From Puffinus mauretanicus (taxonomy: Eukaryota; Chordata; Aves; Procellariiformes; Procellariidae): a stretch of DNA of 64,000 nt. Made by a program: the position numbers and the translations under genes. Below, in pieces: positions 37,076-49,900 of this stretch (position 1 is its first letter; every line of letters begins with the position of its first letter). The stretch is taken from positions 124,001 to 188,000 of the forward strand of contig JAJKFH010003937.1 of the NCBI GenBank assembly GCA_023333565.1. The letters are read 5' to 3'. The notes below the pieces were generated by a model, which saw only the letters and a program-made list of their open reading frames with translations, was not told where the DNA came from and did no database searches.

Positions 37076-39349
37076 TTGACTTTTGTCTCATATATCAGCT
37101 TCCTGGGATTCAAAACAGGATGATCTCCCATCTATTGCATCCGTGAGGGATCCTCACCGTTCATCACCCCCTTTCCTAACACCACCAGAGGAACACCTAC
37201 CATTCAGCTACTGAACAACAGACTCAATGAGCATCTGGTTTCAGATCCTTTCTTTGCCCGAGAGTATTTGATCCTGCACCTTCTCCAACCCAGGACCTGG
37301 TGCCCTGCCCAGAGGGGAGACCAAGGATGTAGGGAGCCCAGGCTCCTAACTTGATGCTATATCTTTCAGGAAGTTATCATTACAGGATTGAAACGCCAAA
37401 CCTAAGCCAGTCTGTTGGTCCTAAACCTTAGGGTTTCAACATTCAAGACCCTTATTCATTATATATATCTCCCACACACAATTAGACTCAATTATGAAAC
37501 CACAGTTCTATGTTTACTTGGCAAAAAGGATGGTCTTGAGGCTACAGTGACAGACTGGTACAACCTTTGGTTTATAACTACTACATAAAAAAGCACCTTT
37601 CCCAAGCACTGGGCTCTCTTTCCAAACTTCAAAAATAATTCACCACACACAACTCTGCAAAGCTTCTAATGGAAGCTTCCCAGGGACCATGGGCACTCTT
37701 CTGCTGCCCAAGACCTCAGAGCCACCCAGCCAGGGAACAGCAATATTACATCAGTACTACTCCTGCATGATCACAGTCAGAGATTTTAAACTTACGAAGA
37801 TTAGTCTGGCCATGTCTGCAGAGCTGGAGTGAGGGGTGTCAGTGCCGGGAAGACCCCTCCCTTTTTAGGACCACAGCCCTGGGTGTTTCAACGTTTACGC
37901 TCAGAAGAAGATGACTTGGCTCTGACGCAGACGCGAGCCCTCTCCTCCTCACTCATACAGCTCGCAGGGGAGAAAGCAGGGAGGAGAAGGCAGTGCTTCC
38001 CCTCCGTGTCCAGGGTGAAGGAAATCCAGGTCTGCACCCCACATGCAGCAGGAGACCACCCCAAGCACCAATCCAGCAAGGGCCAGCCACTGTCTTTGGG
38101 GCTGTGACACAAGGTTTATTCCAAGGGAGCAGCAGCAGATACCTAATATGAAACAGTGGTCTCCACTGATGAGATTTTGGCAGATCTTGTTCACTCCAGT
38201 ACTTCTCCCAAGCATCCCTCCGAGTACCTGAGCTGCCCTTCCCACTGCTTGGCTCCTGTATATCACACACTGGCACGCTTGTACTGAGCCAGGAACTTAC
38301 GCTTGGCAAAAGCATGAGCTCCTGAAAGTAACGTCATCCTGAAAACAACCTATTGTCTAAAAATCATTCCTTGAAAACTTTCAGCAATAGCTTACAAAGA
38401 AACAAAAGCTCTTAACCGCTACAAGAGGAGCAGCTATTCTTGTCACGTGAACTGCTCAAAACTACAAGTTCTACTTGCATGCAATGGCATATGTAAAAAA
38501 GCTTAAGAGTTGAGACTGTGATTATCAGACTGAACGTACTAAAAACTGGCATGACCTTAGTCAGAAATCAATGATTAACTACTAGACTATTAGCTCCTTG
38601 ATACACATTTGCTTTTTCCACTTAAAAAAATTGAAGAGAAAGTTTAAGCAAGACAAAGAAATAGCTCCTCAGATAAAAACCCAGCTTCTCTCAAACTTAA
38701 TGCTGCTAAATGTTGATTCACACGGGTGCTACCATTCAACATTCTGCCAGAATACATGAGAAAAACATTCATTTAAGGGATTTTTGTCTTTTCTTGCAAG
38801 GTGACATCCATCACATTCGAGCAGCAACTTGCAACAGTTTGCTCTAAAATACATTTTGTGAGTAAGCGCTGCAGGTGAAGTTCAAAGCACACATCAGCGG
38901 GTTCTGGGTCACGCACAGGCACACATCTGAGGGAAGGGAGAGGTCTCACTGACATTTTCAGGTAAGAGTTTCTTATGTACTTTTCACAGACTTCCTCTAA
39001 ACCCTGCCAAACTCTGCCAACACATGCCTTTGGTATGAATAAAAGACTCAACTAAGAAAATGTATCTATCACTAGCAGGAACTATGCTACTACCTGGTGA
39101 CTCATTCAAATAACATTTTCAGCAAGAATGTGAGTTTCACCTAATTGATGACAATAATTCTGTGAAGATGTTTCACTCCACTATTCAATTTTAGTCCCCT
39201 TTAGGCTTCTGAGTAGTTGGACAAGCACCTAATAAAGGTTATTACTAATGACCTCTTCTAAACAGATGCCTGGTTGTTTACAGTATCACAAAAAAACCAC
39301 CACGTTCACAGCAAGGTTACTGAAACAATGAACCATAAAGTAAAATGCT
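37076..39349. other. unique non-coding DNA
   Basis: Somewhat more GC-balanced than neighbouring DNA between 37.2 and 38.3 kb, with overlapping frames of 92-120 codons on both strands (37829-38315). None has a recognisable domain or splice context. No repeat family recognised. Confidence 0.55.
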
Positions 39350-41780
39350 ATGATAGAATCATAGAATCATTACGGTTGGAAAAGACTTTTAGGATCATCA
39401 AGTCCAAATGTTAACCTAGCGCTGCCAAGTCCACCACTAAACCATGTCCCTAAGCACCACATCTACACGTCTTTTAAATACTTCCAGGGATGGTGACTCC
39501 ACCACTTCCCTAGGCAGCCTGTTCCAAGGCTTGACAGCCATTTTGGTGAAGAAATTTTTCCTAATGTCCAATCTAAAACTCCCCTGGTGCAACTTGAGGC
39601 CATTTCCTCTTGTCCTGTCGCTTGTTACTTGGGAGAAGAGACCAACCCCCACCTCGCTACAACCTCCTTCCAGGGAGTTGTAGAGCGCGATGAGGTCTCC
39701 CCTCAGCCTCCTCTTCTCCAGGCTAAACAACCCCAGTTCCCTCAGCCGCTCCTCATCAGACTTGTGCTCCAGGCCCTTCACCAGCTTCGTTGCCCTCCTC
39801 TGGACACGCTCCAGCACCTCCATGTCCTTCTTGGAGTGAGGGGCCCAAAACTGAACACAGGATTCGAGGTGCGGCCTCACCAGTGCCCAGTACAGGGGCA
39901 CCATCACCTCCCTGCTCCTGCTGGCCACACTATTTCTGATACAGGCCAGGATGCCATTGGCCTTCCTGGCCACCTGGGCACACTGCCGGCTCATGTTCAG
40001 CTGCTGTCAATCAGCACCCCCAGGTCCTTCTCCTCTGGGCAGCTTTCCAGCCACTCTTCCCCAAGCCTGTAGCGCTGCCTGGGGTTGTTGTGACCCAAGT
40101 GCAGGACCCGGCACTGAGCCTTGCAATTGGCCTCAGCCCATCGATCCAGCCTGTCCAGGTCCCTCTGCAGAGCCTTCCTACCCTCCAGCAGATCAACACT
40201 CCCGCCCAGATTGGTGTCCTCTGCAAACTTACTGAGGGAGCACTCGATCCCCTCGTCCAGATCATTGATAAAGATATTGAACAGGACCGGCCCCAGTACT
40301 GAGCCCTGGGGAACACCACTTCTGATTGGCCACCAACTGGATTGAACTCCATTCACCACAACTCTTTGGGCTCGGCCATCCAGCCAGTTTTTTACCCAGC
40401 GAAGAGTGCGCCCATCCAGGCCATGAGCAGCCAGTTTCTCCAGGAGAATGCTGTGGGAAACGATGTCAAAGGCTGTACTAAAGTCTAGGTAAACAACATC
40501 CACAGCCTCTCCCTCATCCACTAAGCAGGTCACCTGGTCATAGAAAGAGATCAGGTTAGTCAAGCAGGACCTGCCTCTCATAAACCCATGCTGACTGGGC
40601 CTGATCACCTGGTTGTCCTGTACGTGCCACGTGATGGCACTCAGGATGATCTGCTCCATAACTTTTCCCGGCATCACGGTCAGACTGACAGGCCTGTAGT
40701 TCCCTGGATCCTCCTTTGCCCTTCTTGTAGATGGGCCTCACATTTGCTAACCTCCAGTCAATGGGACCTCCCTGGTTAGCCAGGATTGTTGATAAATGAT
40801 GGAAAGTGGCTTGGTGAGCACTTCCGTCAGCTCCCTCAGTACCCTTGGGTGGACATCATCCAGCCCCATAGACTTGTGTGTGTCTAAGTGGTGTAGCAGG
40901 TCGCTAACCATTTCCCCTTGGATTATGGGGGCTTCATTCTGCTCCCCGTCCCTGTCTTCTAGCTCAGGGGGCTGGGTACTCAGAGAACAACTGGTCTTAC
41001 TAGTAAAGACTGGGGCAAAGAAGGCATTAGCTACTTCAGCCTTTTCCTCATCCTCTGTCACTGTTTCCCCCCGCATCCAATAAAGGATGGAGATTCTCCT
41101 TAGCCCTCCTTTTCTTGCTAATGTATTTATAGAAACATTTTTTATTGTCTTTTACAGCAGTAGCCAGATTAAGTTGTAGTTGGGCTTTGGCCCTTCTAAT
41201 TCTCTCCCTGCATAACCTCACGACATCCTTGTAGTCCTCCCGAGTTGCCTGCCCCTTCTTCCCAAGGTCATAAACTCTCCTTTCTTTCCTGAGTTCCAGC
41301 CAAAGCTCTCTGTTCAGCCAGGCTGGTCTTCTTCCCCACCGGCTCGTCCTTTGGCACATGGGGACGTCCTGCTCCTGCACCTCTAAGATTTCCTTCTTGA
41401 AGAATGTCCAGCCTTCCTGGACTCCTTTGCCCTTCAGGACTGCCTCCCAAGGGACTCTGCCAGGCTCCTAAACAGGCCAAAATCTGCCCTCCAGAAGTCC
41501 AAGGTGGCAGTTCTGCTGACCCCCCTCCTTACTTCTCCAAGGATCAAAAACTCTATCATTTCGTGATCGCTATGCCCAAGATGGCCTCCAACCATCACAT
41601 CACCCACAAGTCCTTCTCTGTTCATGAACAACAGGTCCAGCGGGACGCCTCCCTCACCAGCTGTGTCAGGGAGTTATCTTCCACACACTCGAGGATCCTC
41701 TAGACTGTTTCCTCTCTGCTGTATTGTATTTCCAGCAGACATCTGGTAAGTTGAAGTCCCCTGCGAGACTGTGATGTCTC
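39350..41780 (-). mobile_element. CR1 non-LTR retrotransposon, 5'-truncated
   Basis: A chicken-repeat-1 type LINE lying on the minus strand. Its 3' end is at about 39350, where the plus strand shows TAGAATCATAGAATCAT, the complement of the CR1 tail octamer ATTCTATG. The 3' untranslated part spans about 39350-39436. Upstream lies a decayed ORF2 with endonuclease and reverse transcriptase parts. Recognisable similarity ends just past 41761, inside the endonuclease domain, so the 5' half of the family's full length (about 4.5 kb) is missing. This is the usual result of incomplete reverse transcription. There is no poly-A tail, as expected for CR1. The exact 5' edge (41761-41785) and the subfamily are uncertain. 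Confidence 0.95.
39437..41761 (-). pseudogene. CR1 ORF2 (endonuclease/reverse transcriptase) remnant
   Basis: Coding relic of the CR1 pol-like protein, which nicks DNA and reverse-transcribes its own RNA. Minus-strand pieces in order: the endonuclease C-terminal half with a GDFN motif at 41750-41761 and the SDH catalytic motif at 41563-41571; a linker with RRPAWLNREL (within 41048-41380); a piece at 40747-41076; the reverse transcriptase core at 39997-40677; and the C-terminal region at 39437-39994. Reverse transcriptase motif A (LDFSTAFD, about 40465-40490) and [10 protein letters not shown] (about 40289-40318) are present. The active-site FADD box reads FAED at 40216-40227, losing the first aspartate. 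By comparison with the remembered family pattern, frameshifts fall near 41462, 41068, 40760, 40722 and 40003. About 12 bp is missing in frame near 40118-40125. It cannot encode a working enzyme. Confidence 0.9.
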
Positions 41781-41822
41781 ATGGTACTAAAACAAATATA
41801 TAACAAAAAGGCAAAGGGTCAC

Positions 41823-41837
41823 AAAAAAAAAAAAAAA
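41823..41837. repeat. poly-A run (A15)
   Basis: Fifteen A on the plus strand about 40 bp beyond the truncated 5' edge of the CR1 element. It is unrelated to that element's own tail, which is at the opposite end and carries no poly-A. Confidence 0.85.
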
Positions 41838-43742
41838 CACACCATGGGGAAATAAGCAAGAGAGAAACCAAGGTATCCATCTTACCTCTGTTGCATGCAA
41901 TATTTTCCGATCTCATCATGAACTCCTTTAATTTTATTATTTGCATGGTAAAGAAAAAACTCAAAGACCAGAGTGGTATTATGCAAAACCTCAAACCTGA
42001 TCCCAAGCGCTGAGGTCAAACAGGCAGAGGGCCTAGATTTCAGTTAGGATTACACACAGAGTGCCTGGAGTTTCCTACACCTCTGTAGCTTACAGTTAGT
42101 GAATAAGCAGCACTAAATTCGAGTGGCATTACTCTTACTAAAATCAAACTCAGTCCTGCAGACTGCTTGCACAAAGTTAAAAATATTTCATCAGACATTT
42201 TTTCCTTTGGTTGAGCTTTTTTGGTTGTCTGTGGTTTTGGGTATTTTTTTTTTTATTTTATTTTGTTGGGAAGGAGGGTAGGTTATGATCAGCCACTGCA
42301 GCAAAAGGCAAGCAAGTAGATGTGCCTGCACAGACACATTTTCCACAATTTAACTTTTGCCTGGTCATAAAACTGCATTTTAAAAGATTGTTTTGGGTCA
42401 GTTTCCCAGGCTTTGGAAAGAGAAAGAAGACTTGGCTTAGCAGGTCATTCTGTCCACACCCAACGAATTCTGCAGATGGTATTGATCTCCTACAAGAATA
42501 TTACTAAAGAAATATCACTACAGCTTCTGATTTTCCTCCCTGTTCCCAGCTCCCTCGTGAAATTAGGCTTAATCTCAGTTCTGACAGTCAATAGTGCCTT
42601 TTGATCTGTACTTCAGTAGGCTTTAGTCAAACCCAATGGGCCTCACACCCAAGCTGTGCAGAGTCTTTACAAGACTTTTAGTGACCATCTAAGCTTCACC
42701 CAGTCCTTCTGGAGTCGCTACTGCAGGGAGTGCGACATTGAAGCACATGAGTAGATTGAATTTATAATACGTTCATCTCAAACGGTATCTGCAGGCCCCT
42801 TAAGACATGGGTCAGTTTTTCCTTTTCAGAAATATCCTTTATTTGAAGAAAGGATGTAAGGACATGTTAACATTATGCATTTAAGTCTTCGTTGCATATA
42901 GGTCTCTAGAAAATCTCATTGTTGAAACATAGTTCTGTTTCTAAAGACAAGTGCCAGAATAGTTGAAGCTTACAACATTTAAGACCTAGCTACTAAAATG
43001 TCATATTACCTTGAGATTGCAACTTAGTAAAAGCAATTGCCCCGTTTCTCGATTTTATATTAATTTTTCAGAAATAATTATCTATAATTACTTGGGAACA
43101 CTGTCTTTTTATAGGGTTTCAGACCCTTGAATATTTCAATGAACTCAGTAGGTGTATCAGGCAACAGCTGTTTAACAGGTTAAACTCCCATTTAACTCAC
43201 CGAAAAAAGGAAACAAATGCATAAACTGACAATTAGTTGTAAATCACACCAACCCAGACGCTACTGTGAAGAACAGTAAATTTAGCTCCTTTTATTCTTT
43301 AAAGCTGAGAGCTTTTCCATAGGAGCTGAGTCAAATTTAGTGTCTAATGAACGCTGAATTTCCATTTCCCTGACATTTCAGCATAAGCATTAACTTGTTG
43401 TGGAGACATTTCTTAATATCCTTTGAAAATCCTGGTTCCTGAGTCTACAGAGACAGAAGTCCCCCCTTTTGGCTGAAGAGCAGAGCAGCGTAAAGCAGCA
43501 TCTCCCTGGGTTGCCTAAAAGACACACTCTTAGTCCAGATTTGGTGCCAAACCAAGACCTCCCGAGCTGGGTTCTCCGGTCTGTGTAAGCTCTTCAGAAA
43601 CCAGGCTCCTTCTTCCCCAGGGGGCTGGCGAGGATTGGTTGAACTGGGAAAAGGATGCCAGTGAATTGTTAGAAATGAATCAAAATTGCCAATGAGGTGA
43701 CAAAACAGGAGTACTGAAGGGTTGGGAGATGCAAAACAATTC

Positions 43743-43755
43743 TTTTTTTTTTTTT
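43743..43755. repeat. poly-T run (T13)
   Basis: Thirteen T on the plus strand followed by CTCTCTC. Confidence 0.85.
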
Positions 43756-45170
43756 CTCTCTCCATACTTCAGAACTGCTTTTGCAATCTGTACGTGTCTA
43801 AGCTTCAACTTGCAGATAGAGTCCTTCAGTTTTGCAAGCTCTGACTGATGTCTGCTGACCTGTCCGCTTTACAATTACGCAGGAGCTGCTGTAAGTTCCA
43901 GAGATTTCTTTCTTCTCATACCCTCAGACATCATAACTGCTGAATGCATGAAGGAAGGACTTTGTAGGTAATGGGCTTTCCAAAATAGAGCTGGACAAAT
44001 CTATAAGATGCAGATTTGGTCAGACAGAACATTTTTATGAGGAAGGTTGGTTTTCACAAAACTTCCATTATAAAGCTTTCTTTGGTCTGAGGTGGGTTTT
44101 CCAGTCCAAACTCAGGAGAAAGAATCCACTCTAAAAAAGCCTCATTAGAATAATGTTCCTCTCTGAACACACCTATAGATCTAAATTCCATTTCAATTCA
44201 TCTTTGGAAAAAATGTGAAGATTACAGAAGAGTTATCTACCTCCCATTTAGGATTTTGGCATCTATTGCTCTCCACATATTGGAGGTGGCTCTGCAACAA
44301 GGTTACTTTACCCAACAGACATCCTCAGGCATCAACTTTCCATCTGATAGGAAAAGAAAAGAGGGGAATCCTCTGGGAAAGTGCATTGAATTGGCTTGAT
44401 TCAGTATCATAGTGGACTGGGAAGACTTACAACCTCTCCCTTCAGCTGTGAGGAATGGGAACTATTTTCTTGCATGGAGTCAAGCCTAAGTGAATAAGAA
44501 GATGTAATATTTGGAAAGTTGCTCTAACTGGTGTACTTGGCAGCACAGTGGTAGTTTTCCAAAGGTAAACATCACTATCTTTTAACCAATTGCTAAGAAA
44601 TTTGTTGTGGTAAAAATGTTTATATTTCACAAAATTTCTACAGCTATTTCTGTTTCTCAGGATTCCCCAAAATAACTTTTTTTCAGAATCTCAATTGCAT
44701 ATATACAAACACTTTTCTTCTGTCTACCTTGGCATTCATTGTAAGGTTTTATAGTTCCCACCTCTTCCCATGTGGCCCTCTTAATAAAACACATTTCATG
44801 TGTTACAAAGGAGAATTGTGGTTGTTTGAGAATTGTCCGTCTCAGCCATACCACACTATTTGCTGACACAGCACTGGGCAGTGACACATCACTGATTTCA
44901 CCCCTCCATCATTTGTTAGCTTGGTTTTCATTTCCCTTTAAAATACAGAGTTTGTTGCAGTAAAAGATGAAAACGAGGAACTTGCTTCCATAACAAATTT
45001 TTTTTAAAACCTGAGTATTGTGAAGTGTCACTCAGCTGAAATTCTGCTGTTATCCAAAATGACTACTTTTCCTTGCATTAATCTTTCAAAAGGGCGTTCA
45101 GCATCTATCAAAATTCCTTCTATAAACAGGATTAACTTTTTTTATTTTTTAATTTTTTTTACCATTTCAG

Positions 45171-45743
45171 GTAATGATACTTCACTTGCTCCGTAACATG
45201 CGGGGAAGTCTGGTGAATGTTACGGTTGTTTGGCAGAGAGGAAGTGACTGCATCATTAACACTATCCAGAAGTGAGTGGTGATAAACCCTGGCACGGCAA
45301 CAAAAAGAATAGCCAGGCAGAGTGACACGAGAACTTGTGGAGTACATTCTGCAGTTGAAGGCAGAAACCCACATGAACTCAAAACATAACCAGTTCAAAT
45401 AAACCTTGTCCCTTGCAAGCTATAAACAGAGTAAGTTCAAGAGTGAATGTATTGGGTATGGCATGGAAGTGAAGTGAGATAAGATGTTTTCTTCTACTAC
45501 TTCTTTCAATAAAAATTTAAGTACATTTCAGCTTTACTATAAGTATGTTTCACAATATAATTATAGCTGTAATCAGTTCAGAGAAGTCCAATTGTAGCTA
45601 CCATCTTGAATTTATCTTTCAAGAATTTCCTGCTGTTATTATCTTACAGCTCTGGCAGTTTAATTGAGACTGAACGGCAGCTGGAAAGAAACAAAAATGC
45701 ACCAGATATTTCCTCGGATTCAGATGTGCTGCTTATATTTTAA
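45171..45743 (+). other. possible last two coding exons of an unknown gene
   Basis: A long T-rich tract ending TTTCAG at 45165-45170 precedes a stretch that is open in only one frame for 33 codons. It then meets a donor-like site (GAA then GTGAGT) at 45272. A second acceptor (TTATCTTACAG) ends at 45649. Joining 45171-45271 to 45650 keeps the frame: the split codon AA/C gives Asn, and the frame runs 30 more codons to TAA at 45741-45743. An AATAAA follows at 45940-45945. The joined 64-residue tail has ordinary protein composition, for example NVTVVWQRGSDC in the first part and DISSDSDVLLIF at the end. Several CpGs survive in the first exon. I recognise no family, and frames this long also arise by chance here. 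Confidence 0.2.
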
Positions 45744-45939
45744 CTTCAAGCTCCAGAAGCTACATGACTTTCTACATGGTGTTCACGCTCCTATATGCTG
45801 CTTATGCTGAATTATTGCTGTCATTCCCCTTTTAGCATGAAATATGAGCCGGTTAATGGATTTACCTTATTTCCATTCAAGATAGAAACTCAGAAATGAC
45901 TGAAAGAAAAAAATTCTACCTATAAGTGATGAAATATCA

Positions 45940-45945
45940 AATAAA
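45940..45945 (+). terminator. AATAAA poly-A signal candidate
   Basis: A canonical hexamer about 200 bp after the stop of the exon pair above, which would give a short 3' UTR. The downstream sequence has a modest GT-rich element (TGTGGT near 45964). It means something only if those exons are real, since AATAAA is frequent in DNA this AT-rich. Confidence 0.15.
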
Positions 45946-46706
45946 ATATTTGTATCTAAGAATGTGGTCATAAATTAAGCCGGTTTTGAGCTTTCCATAA
46001 GGAAGTATTAAGTTCCAATAGATACTGACCTGCTTTATGCACGAATTCCATCCATCCTAATCTATCTATCTATTCCATTCTGGAGTAATAGCTCACGTCC
46101 CGTCACATCTAAAATAAACTTTTGCTAATGAGTTCAAGGGAATCGGAATATTTGCTTTGGCATCCTGGATATTTATATTTCACAGACTTAGCCCATTCTG
46201 ACATAACCATCAGCAGGAGAACACATTAACCTTTCCTCAGTGTTCCTAACTCAGCAAGTTCGATAGCCAAGCACAAAGTCAGGTAGTCCAGATAATTATT
46301 TAGGAAAACAAGAATAAAAAAGTCTTGAGAGAATAGTATGAGATTCTAACCTATGTAGAGAAAGGTTAAATACAGATAATATTTGAACTAGAAATGCACT
46401 GGCCTAGGTTGAATTCTTTCTTCTATCTCAATAGTTATCGTATTTGTTTGTCCAAGCAATGGCTGATTAAGTTCTCATGCCAGCGCATTAAAACATAAAA
46501 TCAGAATGGGAAAGACTAACTTAACTGATGGCAAATATATGAGTCAGGCACTGACGGTACCAATAATGCAGAAGAGTTTGTATGTCGGCTTACAGTATAC
46601 GCCTACTTCATATTTTGGAAGCTCAAACACAGCTTTCTAGCAGCTGTTGATGACTGGAAGAAAGAATGAGTTAAGTGAAAAGCCTCAATCTTTTAGAGTT
46701 AAATTA
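45946..46706. other. unique non-coding DNA
   Basis: AT-rich, with no recognisable gene, repeat or RNA. Confidence 0.6.
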
Positions 46707-46796
46707 TCAGAAACATCTGACTTAGGTGGCTCAGCTCCTCAGAAGTATCCTAACTCCCAATGAATTGGATCTTGGGTCTCCTTAGGTCTATAGGCA
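46707..46796. repeat. ancient amniote repeat relic (TTAGG/CCTAA type)
   Basis: TCTGACTTAGGTGGCTCAG, then TCCTAACTCCCAATGAATTG and GGTCTCCTTAGGT follow an old dispersed pattern of alternating 'gacttaggcncct' and 'cctaagtcccattga' blocks seen in amniote genomes. Class unassigned; strongly diverged. Confidence 0.4.
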
Positions 46797-46969
46797 TGTA
46801 ACATGGTAGTACAATCCACCTATCAAGTGTTTCAATGAAGGCTTATTAAGCATCTCATTAAGGGTACTAAAACTGACTAGTAGTGCAGTCTCAGTACAGT
46901 TATACCCTTTTCTGTTCTTTTGCAAGGGGACAGCTCAAAGCTATCTGCAACTCATTGCCCTGGAACCTG

Positions 46970-46991
46970 TGGACACCCTCTTGGGTGTCCA
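46970..46991. repeat. perfect 9-bp hairpin with a TCTT loop
   Basis: TGGACACCC (46970-46978), loop TCTT, then GGGTGTCCA (46983-46991). It is compact and GC-rich compared with its surroundings. There is no T run after it and no known RNA family around it, so no function is claimed. Confidence 0.9.
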
Positions 46992-46996
46992 TGACT

Positions 46997-49900
46997 TACT
47001 AAAACACCCAGACGCCTGCCACGCTTATGTACTTTTATAAATCCCACCCTTTGCATTCAGCATCTTTTCATGATGTAACTACACACACCACTTTTCTTCA
47101 GTTCTTTGTTGTTTATTTTCTTTCCCTGTGTGAAATCAGTGAGATGTATCTAGGCATGCCTAAGAAAGATGCAAGAGGTTTTGGTTTGGAGAGATAGGGT
47201 ATTTGGGGGTTTGATTGTTTTGGGGACTAGATTGGGGTCCCACACAGAACTATGTGCACAATTGATTCCTTGAGTTATTAGAAAAAAGAAAAAAAAAGAA
47301 CAGTCCACAATGATGCTTTTCTAATGAATCAAAAGTGTAAGAAGAAAACTGTTTGTGGTCGAATGCACAGATTCATTTTGCCTCAGATGAAACATGAACT
47401 TAGGTTTTAAGTGGAATTTCGTGTTTTTCATTTCGGACACACAAAATATTAAAACTGGTTAAAGTACGAGTGTGCAAAGTTTAGTAATGGCTGAAATTAA
47501 TATTTCCAAAGCAATCAAGGCTCTAGTACTCAATGGTATTTTAGCACTTTACTCCAACAGCATCTCAAAAATCTGTTGTAGAACTTGGCATTACTTGTTT
47601 CCAAACTAGCACTGTCTGTGTTCAGATGAGGAATTTCTAGTAATATAAATAATTCTGATGACCCTGCTAAGCAGAAGAAATCTTTAAAGTCCTTCTGTCA
47701 TTGTAGGGACATAACCTGAAATACGATCTTAATAATCTGTCTTTTCTTCCTCTCTGTTTTACAAGCTAAAGATGACCATGCCCACCCCACCGGTGAGCTA
47801 ATCCTCTGTACTCACATTCAGTTCTGACAAAGTTAAATGGACGGTGTGCTCGTGCTCAGCAATGACCAAGCTGATAAAAGCATAGGTTATCACAGTGAGT
47901 TGGAGTATATGTGGAATATATGTATAGAGGTATCTAGTCACAGACAAATGGGTGGCAACAATGTGTTGACCTCTTTGCTGGCTTATGAACCACTAATAAT
48001 CAGGAACACAGGAGCACCTGTGAAACTACATAATAAAAGCCAGGAAAAATTCTTGCTCACAGGAGCTAATATCGCTGCCAAGCCCAGCCGGGTACCTCAT
48101 CCCACGGACTGACTTCTTCAAGGTAAATGCCTCAAGTCCCCCTCAGTCAGTGAGACATAGTCCAAGCCTCACAATGAAATAAACAGAGACACTCAAACGT
48201 TGCTCCACCTCTCTTGCCAGGGCCATGGACATGTCAACTATCCCCTCATGTGTCAAAGGCGGCTGGCAGATCTACAAGGTGCAGATCTATACCTCTTCTC
48301 CATCCACTGCAAAGAGTACTTCCCTAACCCAATTACCAAGAGGTCTGCGCTATAACACAATCCTGAAAACAAATTGCCTGGTGTTGAGATCTAAGTAAGC
48401 ATTACTAGAGTTGCTCAATACAGCTTTAACCTTTGCCATAAAAAGTAGATTCACCGTGGGTTTATAATTGCAGTGTTTGTCAACCTGAATATCTTTTTTT
48501 CTTGAACAAACATCTGACAGCTTTGTTTTTCCAGGTAGTCTGCTGCTCTCACTGGTCAACTCTCAAAACGAGCCCAATGTACTGTTGCTGTACCGCTACC
48601 CGGAAGAGCCATGAGCTCTTAGGCTGTGACTGTACCTTCAAGATGCCCATCTAGACTGCAGTAGATCGATATTTATTGTGAGGAGAGCACATATTCAAGA
48701 CAACTTTCGGCTAACTAGTTTCTCTCCAGAATACTGCTATTGGCCTAACCATTGCAGGATAAGACTCACCAAGGACATGCTCAATCCTCACAAGAAATTG
48801 AACAAGTATTTGAGCTTCAACTGGTGTCACGCTCTAACTATTTTGACTATATTCCTAGAAGCAACCTCCCCAGCTTCTTTAAAACTAACTCCAATGTGCC
48901 CGACAATCAAGTGAAAATTCTCTTCCTGATTACAGCTCTTTTCCAGAAAAAAATCTGAAAGTTCAGTCCATAACTTAGTACAGCAGTCAGTTGCCTAAAT
49001 GTAAGCACTCATGCTATTTAAGATGCTCCAGAACATCTGAGACACCTTCATAGGAAACGTAAATAAGACATAAGACCTCTGGGAGACAAGGCTCTTTAGG
49101 GTATTCTGGCTTCGAGCTGTATCTCAAAGGGCAGAATACCTCTATGTTAAGCAACTGAATCTCCACTCAATCTGACAGAATACCAAGATGAAAACATTTC
49201 CTAAAATTTTTATTTTTTAATAGCTATTGGTCTAATAACCTTTATAAACATCAAGGTCAGCATCACTGGATCTAATACCACCTTTGGTAACTACTGATTA
49301 AATACTTCTCTTTTGTGGCACCTCCTTTCTCTTTTTGTCTTGTTTCAACTTCTCAAAGACTTTACCAAAGAAATACCTGTCACACATGGAAATACTGTAT
49401 TTCTGTCTCTTTGAAATCTCTTCTTTGTACAGTCCTTATCCAGGGTTTGTCTCAAATTGAAAAAGTATTTCACACTCAAATCTCTGTTGTAACTTTAAAT
49501 ATATATAAAATAAAAAGTATATAAAACATCAAGACAGCTCCCTTAGATCATCAAAAGAAATTATTCCACAAAGAGGCCAGCATTAATCTAAGCTGAGATA
49601 GGCTCTTCAGCTATTCCTTCTTTACTTTTGTGTGAATTAGTCTTGGGGATTTTTTTACACTGCTGGTTTTCATTGGGGGTTTTCTGCAGCTATTTTCAGC
49701 AGTTGGTTGTCAAAACTTTTTCTGGAAAGCATTGCCGATATAAACAATCTACTGATCTAATCTGGTAGTAGCCCTGTGTTTAATTAAATTTATAGTGTGT
49801 CTTCACATTAAGGATTTTTTTTAGCCCTTGAAACCTACATATAAAGCCAAACTCTTGGTTCGTTGGAAATGTTTTTTTGGGAAAAAGGAGGTGATTCAAA

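Larger units (their letters stand above)
41781..45170. other. unique non-coding DNA
   Basis: No gene recognised. It contains an A15 run at 41823-41837 and a T13 run at 43743-43755. The 106-codon minus frame at 43445-43765 has no domain features. Confidence 0.6.

Noticed and set aside
39587..40072. 161-codon plus-strand frame and other plus-strand frames at 39.4-41.7 kb
   Set aside because: They are antisense to the CR1 ORF2 relic and have no independent features.
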